DNA of 64,000 nt from Microcoleus sp. CAWBG506 (GTDB lineage Bacteria; Cyanobacteriota; Cyanobacteriia; Cyanobacteriales; Microcoleaceae): the NCBI GenBank assembly GCA_020883125.1, contig JAHREW010000025.1:1-64000 (forward strand), written 5' to 3'. Within the stretch, counting starts at the first letter, position 1, and every line of letters starts with the position of its first letter. Positions 17,267-28,500 of the stretch are shown one piece after another. The translations under genes and the position numbers were made by a program. The notes under the pieces are model-generated. The model was not told the DNA's origin and searched no databases. It was given only the letters and a program-made list of their open reading frames with translations.

Positions 17267-18868
17267 CTACAAACTTTGATTTTCTGCAACCCATTGAACG
17301 ATCGCCTCACTGAGCCCATCCAAGGTATATTCCTGAGCTTCTACATCTAACTTACCCAATAAATTAGAGCAACTTTTGGAAGTTTCCGGTCCGATGGAAG
17401 CGATGCAAACATTTTTCAACCAATCGTGATTGCCAGACAATTCTGGGCTTTTTTCTATGAGTTTACAAAAATTTTGTACGGTTTTGGAACTGGCAAATGT
17501 TATAAGATCAACTGCTCGATTTTGCAGCGCGGCTAGGGCGATCGGATCGATGTTTTCGGGACAGCAAGATTGATAGGCTGGTGCTTCGATGACTTGGGCT
17601 CCTTTGGCGGTGAATTCTTTGACTAAAACTTCTCTGCCGCCGCTTTCTACTCTGGGAAATAGGATTTTGCAGTTTGTAGGGGCTATGCCCCCGCGATCGC
17701 CCTCCACGCCCTCCCAGGGGAAGTTTTCGACTAGGGAATCGGCGACAAAGTTGGGGGGAATAAAGTCTGGTTGCAAAGAGTGCGATCGCAAAGTTTCGGC
17801 GGTTTTTTTGCCGACAACTGCAATTTTAATTCCGAACAAGCTGCGGGCATCTTTGCCACTGGTTTCTAGTCTTTCAAAAAAGTAGTCTACCGCGTTGGTG
17901 GAAGTGAAAATTAACCAGTGAAAGCTTGACAATTGGGCGATCGCGCTGTCCAAGGGTTCCCAGGTGGAAGGGGGACCAATAACTAGGGCGGGCATTTCGA
18001 TGGCGCGAGCTCCTTGTTGCTGGAGGCGATCGGTAAATTGACGAGATTGAGAAGCTGCACGAGTGACTAAAATAGTTTTTCCTGCTAGCGGCAATGGGTT
18101 CTTATTAAGAGTGATATTTATGTCGATCATGTTGGTGCTTTGGGGCTGGATTAAATATTCGCGTAATCTTACTACTTCCCCAATAATTATCACACAAGGT
18201 GACAGAGATTCGCCTTTAGTTTTGGCTAGGATATCGAAGAGATAAGCGCTCCAAATGTGTTGTTCTGGGCGGCCGCAATCTCGGATAATGGCGATGGGAG
18301 TTTGGCTGGATAATCCATGCTTTTGTAATTGCCAAACTATCTCACCCAAATTGCGCCCTCCCATCAATATTACCAAGGTTTCAATCTTGACTAATGCTTC
18401 CCATTCCAGAGCATCTGGTTCGTGGGCGCTCATCACTGCAAAACAGCGGCTCATTACTGGATCGGTGAGGGGAATTCCTGCTAGCAATGGTGCGGCGAAG
18501 GCGGAGGAAATTCCCGGTATGACTTCAAAGTCACAGTCCCCTGCGATTAATGCTTGAATTTCGGAGCTAGAACGTCCAAAAATAAAGGGGTCGCCACTTT
18601 TAAGGCGGACTACTTGTTTACCTCTGTGGCAGTATTCTACTAGCAAACGGTTGATTTCTTGTTGTTGAGTTGATGGTTTGCCTCCGCGTTTTCCGACTTC
18701 GATTTTGAGGCAAGTTACGGGGATTAATTCGAGTTGGGGGATATCGACTAGAGCGTCGTAGATTAAGACTTCGGCTTGGGAGAGCAATTTTTGCGATCGC
18801 ACTGTCATCAAGTCACAATCTCCGGGCCCCGCCCCCACTAGATAAACTTTGCCTTTTGGGTTTTTCAC
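17267..18868 (-). CDS. cobA-hemD: Uroporphyrinogen-III C-methyltransferase / uroporphyrinogen-III synthase fusion
   Basis: 533 residues. The N-terminal half (about 5-245) is a SUMT enzyme: KVYLVGAGPGDCDLMTVR, VLIYDALV, VRLKSGDPFIFGR, GIPLTDPV and VILMGGRNL. It methylates uroporphyrinogen III at C2 and C7 toward sirohaem and cobalamin. The C-terminal half (about 262-533) is HemD-like, starting LAGKTILVTRAASQSRQF, with FTSTNAV and FASSKTV motifs; it closes hydroxymethylbilane to uroporphyrinogen III. The start is GTG with an excellent GGAGG (minus strand, 18880-18876) seven bases upstream. It is divergent from the glycosyltransferase gene to its right. Sirohaem is needed for sulfite and nitrite reduction. 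Confidence 0.93.
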   Translation of the reverse strand: MKNPKGKVYLVGAGPGDCDLMTVRSQKLLSQAEVLIYDALVDIPQLELIPVTCLKIEVGKRGGKPSTQQQEINRLLVEYCHRGKQVVRLKSGDPFIFGRSSSEIQALIAGDCDFEVIPGISSAFAAPLLAGIPLTDPVMSRCFAVMSAHEPDALEWEALVKIETLVILMGGRNLGEIVWQLQKHGLSSQTPIAIIRDCGRPEQHIWSAYLFDILAKTKGESLSPCVIIIGEVVRLREYLIQPQSTNMIDINITLNKNPLPLAGKTILVTRAASQSRQFTDRLQQQGARAIEMPALVIGPPSTWEPLDSAIAQLSSFHWLIFTSTNAVDYFFERLETSGKDARSLFGIKIAVVGKKTAETLRSHSLQPDFIPPNFVADSLVENFPWEGVEGDRGGIAPTNCKILFPRVESGGREVLVKEFTAKGAQVIEAPAYQSCCPENIDPIALAALQNRAVDLITFASSKTVQNFCKLIEKSPELSGNHDWLKNVCIASIGPETSKSCSNLLGKLDVEAQEYTLDGLSEAIVQWVAENQSL

Positions 18869-18922
18869 GATTTTGCCTCCGTGGTATACTTGATATTAAA
18901 ATTGTCGGTTATATTTGATTTT

Positions 18923-21900
18923 ATGCAGATTATCATCATTACGGCGGCCGATGCAAATTACTTTGAACTGGTGCGAGGCACTATTTTATCGGTGCGGGAA
19001 AAACCAGAGGGGGAAAATGTGGCGATCGGCTTTTTCGATCTCGGCTGCACTCCCGAACAATTACAATGGCTAGAAACACAAGTTAATATCATTAAAAAAC
19101 CCGATTGGGACTTTGATTTTCCTGGCAAAAATGAAGCCCCTCACTATCTAAAAGGACTTTTAGCACGTCCGTTTTTGCGCCAATACTTCCCAAATTTTGA
19201 CATCTATCTTTGGATAGATGCCGATGCTTGGGTACAAAATTGGAATGCCGTTCAACTGTTAGTTAAAGGAGCAGCAAAGCGGGGTTTAGCAGTTGTCCCA
19301 GAACTGGATCGCGGTTATTATTTAGCTTACGGCAAACTGTCTTGGTACTGGGAATTTGTTTATCGGGATTATCAAGCAGCTTTTGGAGAAGAAGTTGCCC
19401 AGAAATTGCACAGCTATCCTACCATCAATGCTGGTGTTTTTGCGCTGCACAAAAATGCACCGCACTGGGAACTTTGGGCAGAATATTTGGTCCAGGGATT
19501 GCAGCAGCACGTCTCTTTGATGAGCGACCAAATTGCCTTAAATCTTTTGGTTTATGGCACTGCACTCTTTGACAAAACAGAGATATTGCCGGCTTGGTGC
19601 AACTGGAGTTGCAACTTTGGTTTGCCCGTGTGGGACAAGCAGCGGGGTTGTTTTGTGGAGCCGTATTTGCCGCAGGATGCGATCGGGATTCTGCACATGA
19701 CCGGTCACAAACACGACTTGGTAAAATTGGCCACCACAGACGGCGATACAATAGAAATCAGCCTCCGTTACCAACCCATTAAACCGAAAAAAATGAGAGT
19801 ACAAGGACACTCGGAAATCGCAAATAATACTTTATTGCCCGCCGGAGATTACATATCCCCCGGATTGAAAATCATCCTCCCAGATGCGTACTTTCCCAAC
19901 ATGATAGTCGGCGATACTCAGACTTGTCCGTGGCCTTATCTACGTCGAGAAATTCCTCACAATTGGTATGTCGATGGGCGAGCTTCTTCAGTCGGCTTTC
20001 TCAGTCGCGACGAAGCACACATCCTTTACAATACAGCCCTGCAATTTTCGGGTAAAAAAGCTTTAGAAATAGGCTGCTGGCTGGGGTGGTCTGCCTGTCA
20101 TTTAGCCCTTGCCGGAGTTGCCTTAGATGTCGTCGATCCGCTGTTAGAAAGAGAAGACATCAGACAAAGCGTCATCGATTCAATCCAAGGATCTCTCAAT
20201 GCGTCTGGAATTCAAACCTCTGTCGAACTAATTCCAGGTTACAGTCCCCAACGAGTCGAAGAATTTGCCACTCAATTCAACCGCAAATGGTCGTTAATCT
20301 TTATTGACGGAGAACACGAAGGTGAGGGACCGTTAAATGATGCAATTGCTTGTGAAAAATTGGCGGAAAAAGATGCGATAATTTTATTTCATGACTTAGC
20401 TGCTCCCGATGTTGCTAAAGGTTTAAATTACTTGAAAGAAAAGGGATGGCATACAGTAATTTATCAAACAATGCAAATCATGGGTGCTGCTTGGCGGGGC
20501 AATGTTGAGCCAGTAGCACATCAACCAGACCCCAATATTACCTGGGAGTTACCAGCACATTTGCAAGGCTATGATATTAGCAGCAATTCTCAAACAGCCA
20601 GCCAAACCAGTCAAAACCCACAGTCATTTTATACAAAAAGTTTTTATGAATTAATCGGACAAGGTACTCGTAGTTCAGATCAAGAAATCATTCCCTTATT
20701 GTTAGAATTAATGCAACCTGTTAAACCACAAAGTGTTGTGGATATTGGTTGCGGTACGGGAAGCTGGTTAGCCACTTGTCAAAGGTTGGGAATGGCTGAC
20801 TGTTTGGGAATAGATGGCGATTATGTCGATCGCACTCTGTTAGAAATTCCCTTAAATCAGTTCAAGTCTCACGACTTAAAGCAACCGCTGCAAGTAGAAA
20901 GAAAGTTTGACTTGGCAATTTCTCTAGAAGTTGCCCAACACTTACCCAGTACCTGTGCAGAAAACTTTGTTAATTCTCTAACTAAACTAGCACCAGTAAT
21001 TTTGTTTTCAGCAGCAATACCATTTCAAGGTGGAGTCGAACACGTTAACGAACAGTGGCCGCAATATTGGGCTTATTACTTTCAGAAAAACGGTTTTGTA
21101 GTCATTGATTGCTTGAGAAAAAACATATGGAACAATGAAAAAGTAGAGCCTTGGTATGCTCAGAATATCTTAGTTTTTGTCAAACAAGAACACTTGTCGA
21201 GATATCCAAAATTAGTAAATGAGCATCAAAATATTGATTTGAATCAATTGGCGATCGTCCATCCCAAGATTTATTTTTACAGCTTACAAGTGGCTAGAAC
21301 TTCTAGCAAAAATTCCCACTCAAACCATCCACAAAGTGTAAAGCAAGTCGCAGCTTCGCCACAGATTCCAAGTCAACCTTTGATTTCTGTGATTATTCCC
21401 TGTTACAATCAATCTCATTTTTTACCACAAGCAGTAACTAGCGTTATCAACCAAACTTACAAAAATTGGGAAATCATCATTATCAATGATGGCAGTTTAG
21501 ATACTACTAACACCGTCGCCCAAAATTTGATAGCAGAAAATCCCCAGTATCAAATTAGGCTAATAGAACAACCTAATCAAGGGATATCAATGGCGAGGAA
21601 TGCTGGGATAGCAGCAGCCAATGGCGAATATATGATGCCCTTGGATGCAGATGATATCTTAGCTGAAAATGCCTTGATTTGTCTTTTAGAAATATCTCTA
21701 AAATCTCAAGTACCTTGCATAGCATTTGGTTCTTATCAAATTTTTGGTGGCAATGAAAATCGCACCGTACCCAGTTATGATTTATATTCACCAATAAACA
21801 TTAAACAATCTAATATGATTTGCACGTCTTCATTGTATCACAAATCAGTTTGGAATTTGGTCAAGGGTTACAAAGGAGAGATGAAAGAAGGTTATGAGGA

Positions 21901-22117
21901 TTGGGAATTTTGGGTTAATTGTCACAAACATAGCATTCCTTTTTTGGGAACGAGAGAAATAGTTCTTAATTATCGTCGCGTTCATGGTTCTAGAAATGAA
22001 AAAGCTCAACCATACCATCATAAATTGGTAGCACAAATTGTTTCTTACAATCCAGAACTATACGATATTGAAAGTGTAAACAGTGCTAACAGACTATTGG
22101 AATCAATCGCAAATTAA
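18923..22117 (+). CDS. Four-domain glycan protein: glycosyltransferase, two methyltransferases, GT2
   Basis: About 1064 residues from the ATG at 18923; a GTG at 18881 is also open but adds non-conserved residues. Domains: (1) about 1-280, a glycosyltransferase-like fold with a DxD motif in YLWIDADAWV; (2) about 370-540, a class I SAM methyltransferase with LEIGCWLGWSACHL, and IFIDGEHEGEG and LFHDL of the MTase_24 kind; (3) about 590-750, a second SAM methyltransferase with VVDIGCGTGSWLATC; (4) about 815-1064, a GT2 enzyme with SVIIPCYNQSHFLPQAV, IINDGS and LDADDIL. Linkers are rich in Gln, Ser and Asn. It probably builds and methylates a cell-surface glycan. It converges on the giant TPR-glycosyltransferase gene. 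Confidence 0.85.
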   Translation: MQIIIITAADANYFELVRGTILSVREKPEGENVAIGFFDLGCTPEQLQWLETQVNIIKKPDWDFDFPGKNEAPHYLKGLLARPFLRQYFPNFDIYLWIDADAWVQNWNAVQLLVKGAAKRGLAVVPELDRGYYLAYGKLSWYWEFVYRDYQAAFGEEVAQKLHSYPTINAGVFALHKNAPHWELWAEYLVQGLQQHVSLMSDQIALNLLVYGTALFDKTEILPAWCNWSCNFGLPVWDKQRGCFVEPYLPQDAIGILHMTGHKHDLVKLATTDGDTIEISLRYQPIKPKKMRVQGHSEIANNTLLPAGDYISPGLKIILPDAYFPNMIVGDTQTCPWPYLRREIPHNWYVDGRASSVGFLSRDEAHILYNTALQFSGKKALEIGCWLGWSACHLALAGVALDVVDPLLEREDIRQSVIDSIQGSLNASGIQTSVELIPGYSPQRVEEFATQFNRKWSLIFIDGEHEGEGPLNDAIACEKLAEKDAIILFHDLAAPDVAKGLNYLKEKGWHTVIYQTMQIMGAAWRGNVEPVAHQPDPNITWELPAHLQGYDISSNSQTASQTSQNPQSFYTKSFYELIGQGTRSSDQEIIPLLLELMQPVKPQSVVDIGCGTGSWLATCQRLGMADCLGIDGDYVDRTLLEIPLNQFKSHDLKQPLQVERKFDLAISLEVAQHLPSTCAENFVNSLTKLAPVILFSAAIPFQGGVEHVNEQWPQYWAYYFQKNGFVVIDCLRKNIWNNEKVEPWYAQNILVFVKQEHLSRYPKLVNEHQNIDLNQLAIVHPKIYFYSLQVARTSSKNSHSNHPQSVKQVAASPQIPSQPLISVIIPCYNQSHFLPQAVTSVINQTYKNWEIIIINDGSLDTTNTVAQNLIAENPQYQIRLIEQPNQGISMARNAGIAAANGEYMMPLDADDILAENALICLLEISLKSQVPCIAFGSYQIFGGNENRTVPSYDLYSPINIKQSNMICTSSLYHKSVWNLVKGYKGEMKEGYEDWEFWVNCHKHSIPFLGTREIVLNYRRVHGSRNEKAQPYHHKLVAQIVSYNPELYDIESVNSANRLLESIAN

Positions 22118-22128
22118 TCTTTTTTATC

Positions 22129-22198
22129 TGGTAGGGTGCGTCGCTGCTATATTTTTGATTTTAATTGCAGATTGTCGAGTGCGACGCACCCTAAAGTA
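22129..22198. repeat. Palindromic repeat with GTGCGTCGC arms, family E
   Basis: TAGGGTGCGTCGC (from about 22132) pairs with GCGACGCACCCTA (ending about 22193). Sequences with TAGGGTGCGTCAG and CTGACGCACCCTA arms lie at about 61996-62124, and a fragment at 3818-3846. A fragment of the cyanobacterial ACCGCGAAGGCGCGAAG repeat follows at 22271-22300. Confidence 0.7.
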
Positions 22199-22350
22199 TC
22201 TATCGGTGGATTGAAATTGTAATTTCAACCTACATTTTATATCAATTCCGGTTGTATCGGAATGATTTAACCGCGAAGGCGCGAAGTACGCGAAGGCAGA
22301 GAAGAGAGAGAGTTTGATACAGGACGATGAAGAGAGGATTTTATATTATT

Positions 22351-22525
22351 TGTAGGGGCGGGTTCGCCAACCATACATAATAATCACCGACAATTAATAT
22401 AAACCCGCCCCCACCCCGCCGTAAATCTGAATGTACATTAATATTGTTTGTTGGGTGAGAGTGAGAGGGCGGGTTTTTGAAATTGTTAGTTTTGGGGCGA
22501 TTATTGTTGATGAACCCGCCCCTAC
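22351..22525. repeat. Palindromic dispersed repeat, family A (copy 2)
   Basis: TGTAGGGGCGGGTTCGCC at the left end and GAACCCGCCCCTAC at the right, with inner arms AAACCCGCCCCCACC and GAGGGCGGGTTT. It has the same plan as 758-956 and sits directly behind the stop codon of the giant TPR gene. This accounts for most of the gap between the two converging glycosylation genes. Confidence 0.8.
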
Positions 22526-22530
22526 GGGAA

Positions 22531-25500
22531 TTATGTATATAGCCCGCCAATCACATCCAAAAAACGCTTAACCTGTTTTTCCCAAGTCCAATCAAGCATG
22601 AAATTCGCCGCAGCTAAACCGCGACTTTTAGCTTGTTCCCGATTAGTATAAACTTGTTCCAAAGCCTCGACGACTTCATCAACATCAGACTCTCCCCAGC
22701 CTTCTATACCTGAAAAATGAACAGTAGGTTTCACTCGTCCCTGACTTGATAAAGGATAGCAATTATTGCTGCTAATCAAATCTAAATGACCAGTATTTGC
22801 TGATAAAATAGTAGGGATTCCGCAAGCCATGCTTTCCATCGCGACTAAATTAGTGCCGCCTTCGCAGCGATTGGTGAAAACGGCTGCATCGGCTTCTCGC
22901 AATATTTGTCCGGCTAGATGATTGGGAATTAAGCCAATGTCGATAAAAGAGTTAACAGGTAAACCGTTAGCTACTAACCATGGGGCAATTCCTAAACTGC
23001 CATCGCGGTTAATATTGGGAAGTCCGATGACATTTCCGGTTTGTTCTATGCCTAACATATATTGAGGCCAGAAGTTGTGCCATGCTGTTAGCAATAATGC
23101 TTCGGGATGTTTTTTGTGAAATTGTTTGAAAGCGGCGACAATAATATCTTGACCTTTGCGATATTCTAGTTTGCCACCGGAGAAGATGACAAAGCGATCG
23201 CCAAATAGATTAGATTTGGGTGCAGGATGGAAAATTGCGGGGTCAATGCCTTGATTTACCATGGCGACATTAGTCAAGCCGTAGCTTTTCAAAACATCGG
23301 CATTCCAGTGGGAACCGGCGACTATCGAACTATATTTTTTGGCTTTTTCTAATGCTTCTGCTGTGATTCTGGTGTCTTCAAAAAAGATGACTCCCACTGG
23401 AAAGTCACTGGTAATTTGATTTTCCACACCAGAGGATGCTAAATTATTGCCCAGGGCGTAAAGTGCTGGAAAGTTGCAATTGATTTGTTGGTCTGAATTG
23501 GCTGCTACTAATTTTTGAAACTGGTGTTGTTTTTCTAATAATGGTAATAACAGCGTTTTGTGCAGCGGGTTGAGAATTTCGGAGATGGAAGGTGGTGCTA
23601 ATAGTGCAACTTCCCAGGCGGGATTTGCCGCCAGTTGCAGTGTTAAATTCATGCCGTAAATTCCCCAGCCGCTGGTGACGCTGACTGGCCAGGTGATACC
23701 AATTCCTGTTAGTTTTGGGGGTGTTTCTGGGGGTTTAATTTGAGGCTGAGCCTCTGGATTTGTGTTCCTAGCCTGAGCCTGGGAAGGAGTGGAAATTAGG
23801 TGTTCTAAGGCTGTTTTTAGGCGATCGCACACTCCCTCCCAATCACCGGCTTTTTGCTGCCTAAACAACCGTACAGTGGGATACCAAGGGCTATCTTCTC
23901 TCTCCAACATCCACCGCCAATCGGGCACAAAAGAGAGCGCAATCCAGACTGGTTTTCCTAAAGCACCGGCTAAGTGAGCGACAGCAGTATCTACACAAAT
24001 TACTAAATCCAGTTGGGAAATAATGGCTGCGCTGTCGGCAAAATCTCCTAACTCTGGGTTCAAATCCTGAACTTGCTGTTTATTTAGTAAAGTGCGATCG
24101 CCCTGTGATAAGTCTTTCTGAAGGTTATAAAAACTCACTCCTGGCACATCTAAAAAATTCCTAAAATCCTTCAATGTACAGGAGCGATCGTGATTTTTTT
24201 GGTGCAGCGGGCTACCAGACCAAACAATTCCTACTTTTAATTGATTGTTGGGTTCTAGGGAATATTTAAAATCCTGTGGTGGAGCTAGGTAAGGAATATT
24301 CACGGGTACATTTTCTAAAGTTGTATCCATAATTTTGGGTAGACTCAACAGTGGGGCGTGCAGTTGAAATTCTCCCAAATCATTTGGCTTTGTTACTACA
24401 CTATCTATGCCTGCAACTCCTTCAAATAAACGCTGCAAAGATTGATGACAAGCAACCATAACTTTGCCTCCTTTTTGCTTAACTAAAGGTGCATAACGAA
24501 TAAAATGAATGGCATCACCAAAACCTTGTTCTGAGTGCAGCAAAATAGTTTTTCCCTGGAAATTACCACCATCCCAAAGTGGTTGGGCGAAATATCTGGC
24601 TGCCAATTCTTGAGTTTGCCAGCGCCATTCATATTCAGCAAAACCGCGGGAAAAATTGCCAGTAACCAGCAAGGCTAAGGCTAGTCTCAAATGAGTATGC
24701 GCTGAGTCTGAAGATAATTGAATTGCTCGATCGTAATATTCGATCGCAAGAGCAACTTTTCCCTGTTCTTCGAGGGCGCAACCTAAGTATAAGTTGGTTT
24801 CACCTTGATTGGGGTCGATTTTTAGGGCTTGTTGATAATGAGAAATTGCCTCGGATATTAGCCCATTTTCTTGTTTGAGATAGCCTAAATAACTATGGGC
24901 TTCTGGGTGCTGGGGATTCAGCGCAATTACTTGTTGGTATCGGGCGATCGCTGCTGCTTTTTTACCCTGTTTTTTGAGAGTATTTGCTATATGAAATTCT
25001 ATCTGTGCGGGAGATAATAAATTAGACTGTAGGGGCGGTGTCCCCGTGCCCGCCTTGTCTTGTGGATGGTGCGTGCGGGCCATGTGTTGTAAGGCTGTTT
25101 TTAGGCGATCGAATACTCCCTCCCAATCACCAAGTTTTTGCTGGCGAAACAACCGTGCTGTCGGATACCAAGGGCTGTCTTCTCTGTTCAACATCCACCG
25201 CCAATCGGGTACAAAAGAGAGCAAAATCCAGACTGGTTTTCCCAAAGCACCGGCTAAGTGGGCGACAGCGGTATCTACAGAAATTACTAAATCCAGTTGC
25301 GCTATCACCGCTGCGGTATCTGCCAAATCTTTCAAATTATCGCTTAAATCTGCGACGGGAATTTGACTGAATAAAGTGCGTGAAGCGCAGCTATCCCGCA
25401 GGGAATCGCCCGCCGATAATTCTTTGTGAAGACTGTAAAAACTTACTCCTGGAATATCTAACAATTTCAGAAAATAGCTTAAATCAGTCGATCGCATAAA

Positions 25501-28500
25501 ATCTTTCAAATGTTCCGAACTCCCAGCCCAAACAATTCCTATTTTAAAATTTGGGTTTGAATCCAGGGAAAAATTCCCGTCAGCAGGAGGCGACAAATAA
25601 GGAATATTTGCCGGGATATTTTCTAAGTTGGTTCCCAAAATATAGGGCAAACTCATCAGCGGTGCTTGTAACTGAAATTCCGGCAACTCCTCTACTTTAA
25701 CTACTACTTGTTCAATCCCAGGAATTGTTTTGAATAAGCGCTTAAGTTCTGGATAGCAAGAAACCAATACTTTGCCACCTTTTTGCTGGAGAATGGAGGC
25801 GTAACGTACAAACTGAATCGCATCGCCCAAACCTTGTTCGCAACGCAACAAAATAGTTTTTCCTGCCAAATCAGAACCATCCCAAACTGGCTGTGGCAAA
25901 GGGAACCACTCCAATTGTTTTGCCTGCTCGGTTTTCCATCGCCATTCATACTCAGCAAAACCGCGCTCGAAGTCTCCATTCAAAAGTAATGCTAAGCTTA
26001 AATTGAAATGAGCTTGACCACATTTTGCATCTATCTTCAAGGCTCGATTGTAAGAGCAAATAGCTTTGGCTATGTAGCCAATTCCTTCTAAAGCACTGCC
26101 TAGATTATTCAAACTTTCCACAGAATCTGGCTGCAAAACTAAGGCTGTTTTTAAATTCTTAATTGCCGAGGCAAATTCGTGTATCTTTAAGTACAAAGTA
26201 CCCAAATAATAGTATCCTTGCGGGTTTTCAGGTTCTAGGTGAATGCACTGTTTATAAAAGCGTTTCGCTTCTTCTGGCTGACCTTTGGCTTCCATTGCCA
26301 CGCCCAGATTTATCAGTGCTGGCACGTAATTAGAAGTAGTAAACAGTGCTTGCTGAAAATAAGCGATCGCACTTGAAAAATTTCCCTGCTGCTGGAGAAT
26401 TGAGCCGAGATTGTTCAGAGCTTTGACATAGAGTGGATTCAGGGCGATCGCCTTTTGAAAACAAGATACAGCCTCAGCCATATTGCCCTGGGATTGGTGC
26501 AAAATGCCTAAGTTGTTGTAGCCTTGAGGGGAGTCTGGGTCGATTTCTATGGCTCGCAAATAATATCTGGCTGCCTCGGTAAACTCGCCGATTTGGTGCA
26601 GCGTCACCGCCAAATTAGTTGTAGCTGCTATCAAATCTCGCTGATAAAATAAAGCTTTTTTAAAATAGGCGATCGCGTCGGAAAATTCACCCTGGGACTT
26701 CAGCAGATTTCCCAGATTAAACTGTTGTTGAGCCAACTCTAAACAGGACTGGTTTTTAATTAAATTTTCCTCTGGTTGATCGTCGCAAATCTGAGCTTTC
26801 AGCGCCAAAGCCACCCGCCCAAAAACCCCTTCCCAGTCCCCGGTTTTTTCCTGTCGAAACAACCTCGCCGTCGGATACCAAGGACTCTCTTCCCCCTGCA
26901 ACATCCAGCGCCAATCGGGGGTAAAACAAAGCAAAATCCACACTGGTTTCCCCAATGCACCAGCCAAATGCGCCACAGAAGTATCCATGGAAATGACTAA
27001 ATCCAGAGCCGAAATTGCCGCTGCTGTATCAGCAAAATCATGCAAATAAGCACTTAAATCTGCAATTTGCATTTGCTCTAATAAGGTACGTTCTGCTTCT
27101 GGGCATTCCTTTTGTAAGCTGTAAAACTCTACTCCCGGAATATCTAATAGTTTTACCAAGCAACTTAAGGGAAATGAACGCAGGTTATTTTGGGAATTTT
27201 TAGGATTTCCAGACCAGACAATTCCTACTTTCAAATTGGAAGTTGCATGGAGAGTAAATTCTAGACCTGGTGGCGGTGCTAAATAGGGAACCTTGGCTGG
27301 TATAGTTGCTAAAGTTGTGCCCAAAAGGTGAGGTAAACTCATTAATTGGGCGCGGACATCAAAATCCGGGGCTGCTTCTGGATCGACTATTAATCGATCG
27401 ATGGCGGAAAGCTGTTCAAATAACCGCTGTAATTGGGGCGAACACCAAACAATGACGTTGCCGCCTTTTTGTTTAACTAAATCTGCGTAGCGGATAAACT
27501 GAATGGCATCGCCTAAACCCTGTTCTGGGCACAGCAAAATAGTTTTTCCATCCAAATCTTTGCCATCCCAAAACGGCTGGATAAAGTTATTAGTGGGAAA
27601 CTGTTTTTCTTGAACAAGCAGCCGCCATTCATACTCGGAAAAACCGCGTTCAAAATCTCCCATCAGCAGCAAAGCTAAAGCGAGATTTAAGTGAGCTTCT
27701 GGATGAGTTTTATTGAACTCAACTCCGTGACTGTAGCAGGCGACAGCATCTGTAAACTGTCCTTTTTGCCGCAAAGCATTTCCCAAACCATTGCAGGAAT
27801 TAATTCCATCGGGTTGAAGTTCGATCGCCCGTTGGTAACATTCGATCGCCTCTGCCATTTTTCCCTCATCCTCAAAAGCCTTACCCAGATTGCTCAAAGC
27901 TGTTGGGAAGTCTGGTTTGAGACTCAAAGCTTGGTGATAGCAGGCGATCGCCTTGGCAATTTTTCCCTGTTTGTGAAACACAATTCCGAGATTACAATGA
28001 GCCTCAGCATGGGATGGCAATTTCTGAATCGCTTGCTGACAAACGGCTAGAGCCTCATCTAACTTTCCTTGCTGTTGCAGCCCACTCCCCAAACCAATCA
28101 GAGTTTCTGCTAAACTCGGTTGCAGTGCAGTCGATCGCTCGTAATAGGCGATCGCCGAGGCAATTTTTCCCTGTCGAATAGTAGCATAGGCTAGATTGTG
28201 CAAGGCTTCAAAGTAATTGGGTTCGATCGCGATCGCCCGTTCATAATTGGCGATCGCCTGCTCATAAAACTCCTTGGCTTCCCCTTCCTGATCCCCTTGT
28301 TTTTCCAAAGCAATGCCCAAATTCAAGTAAGCTTCAGGACAATTAGGATTAACTTGAATCCCTTGCTGGTAGCAGTTTATCGCCTCCGCCAACTCCCCTT
28401 GGGATTCCCGCGCCAGCCCCAGATTAATCCAGGCTTCGGCGCAATGGGGGTTTAAACTCAAAGCGCGATCGTAAACTGCGATCGCCTCTGCTGTTTCCCC

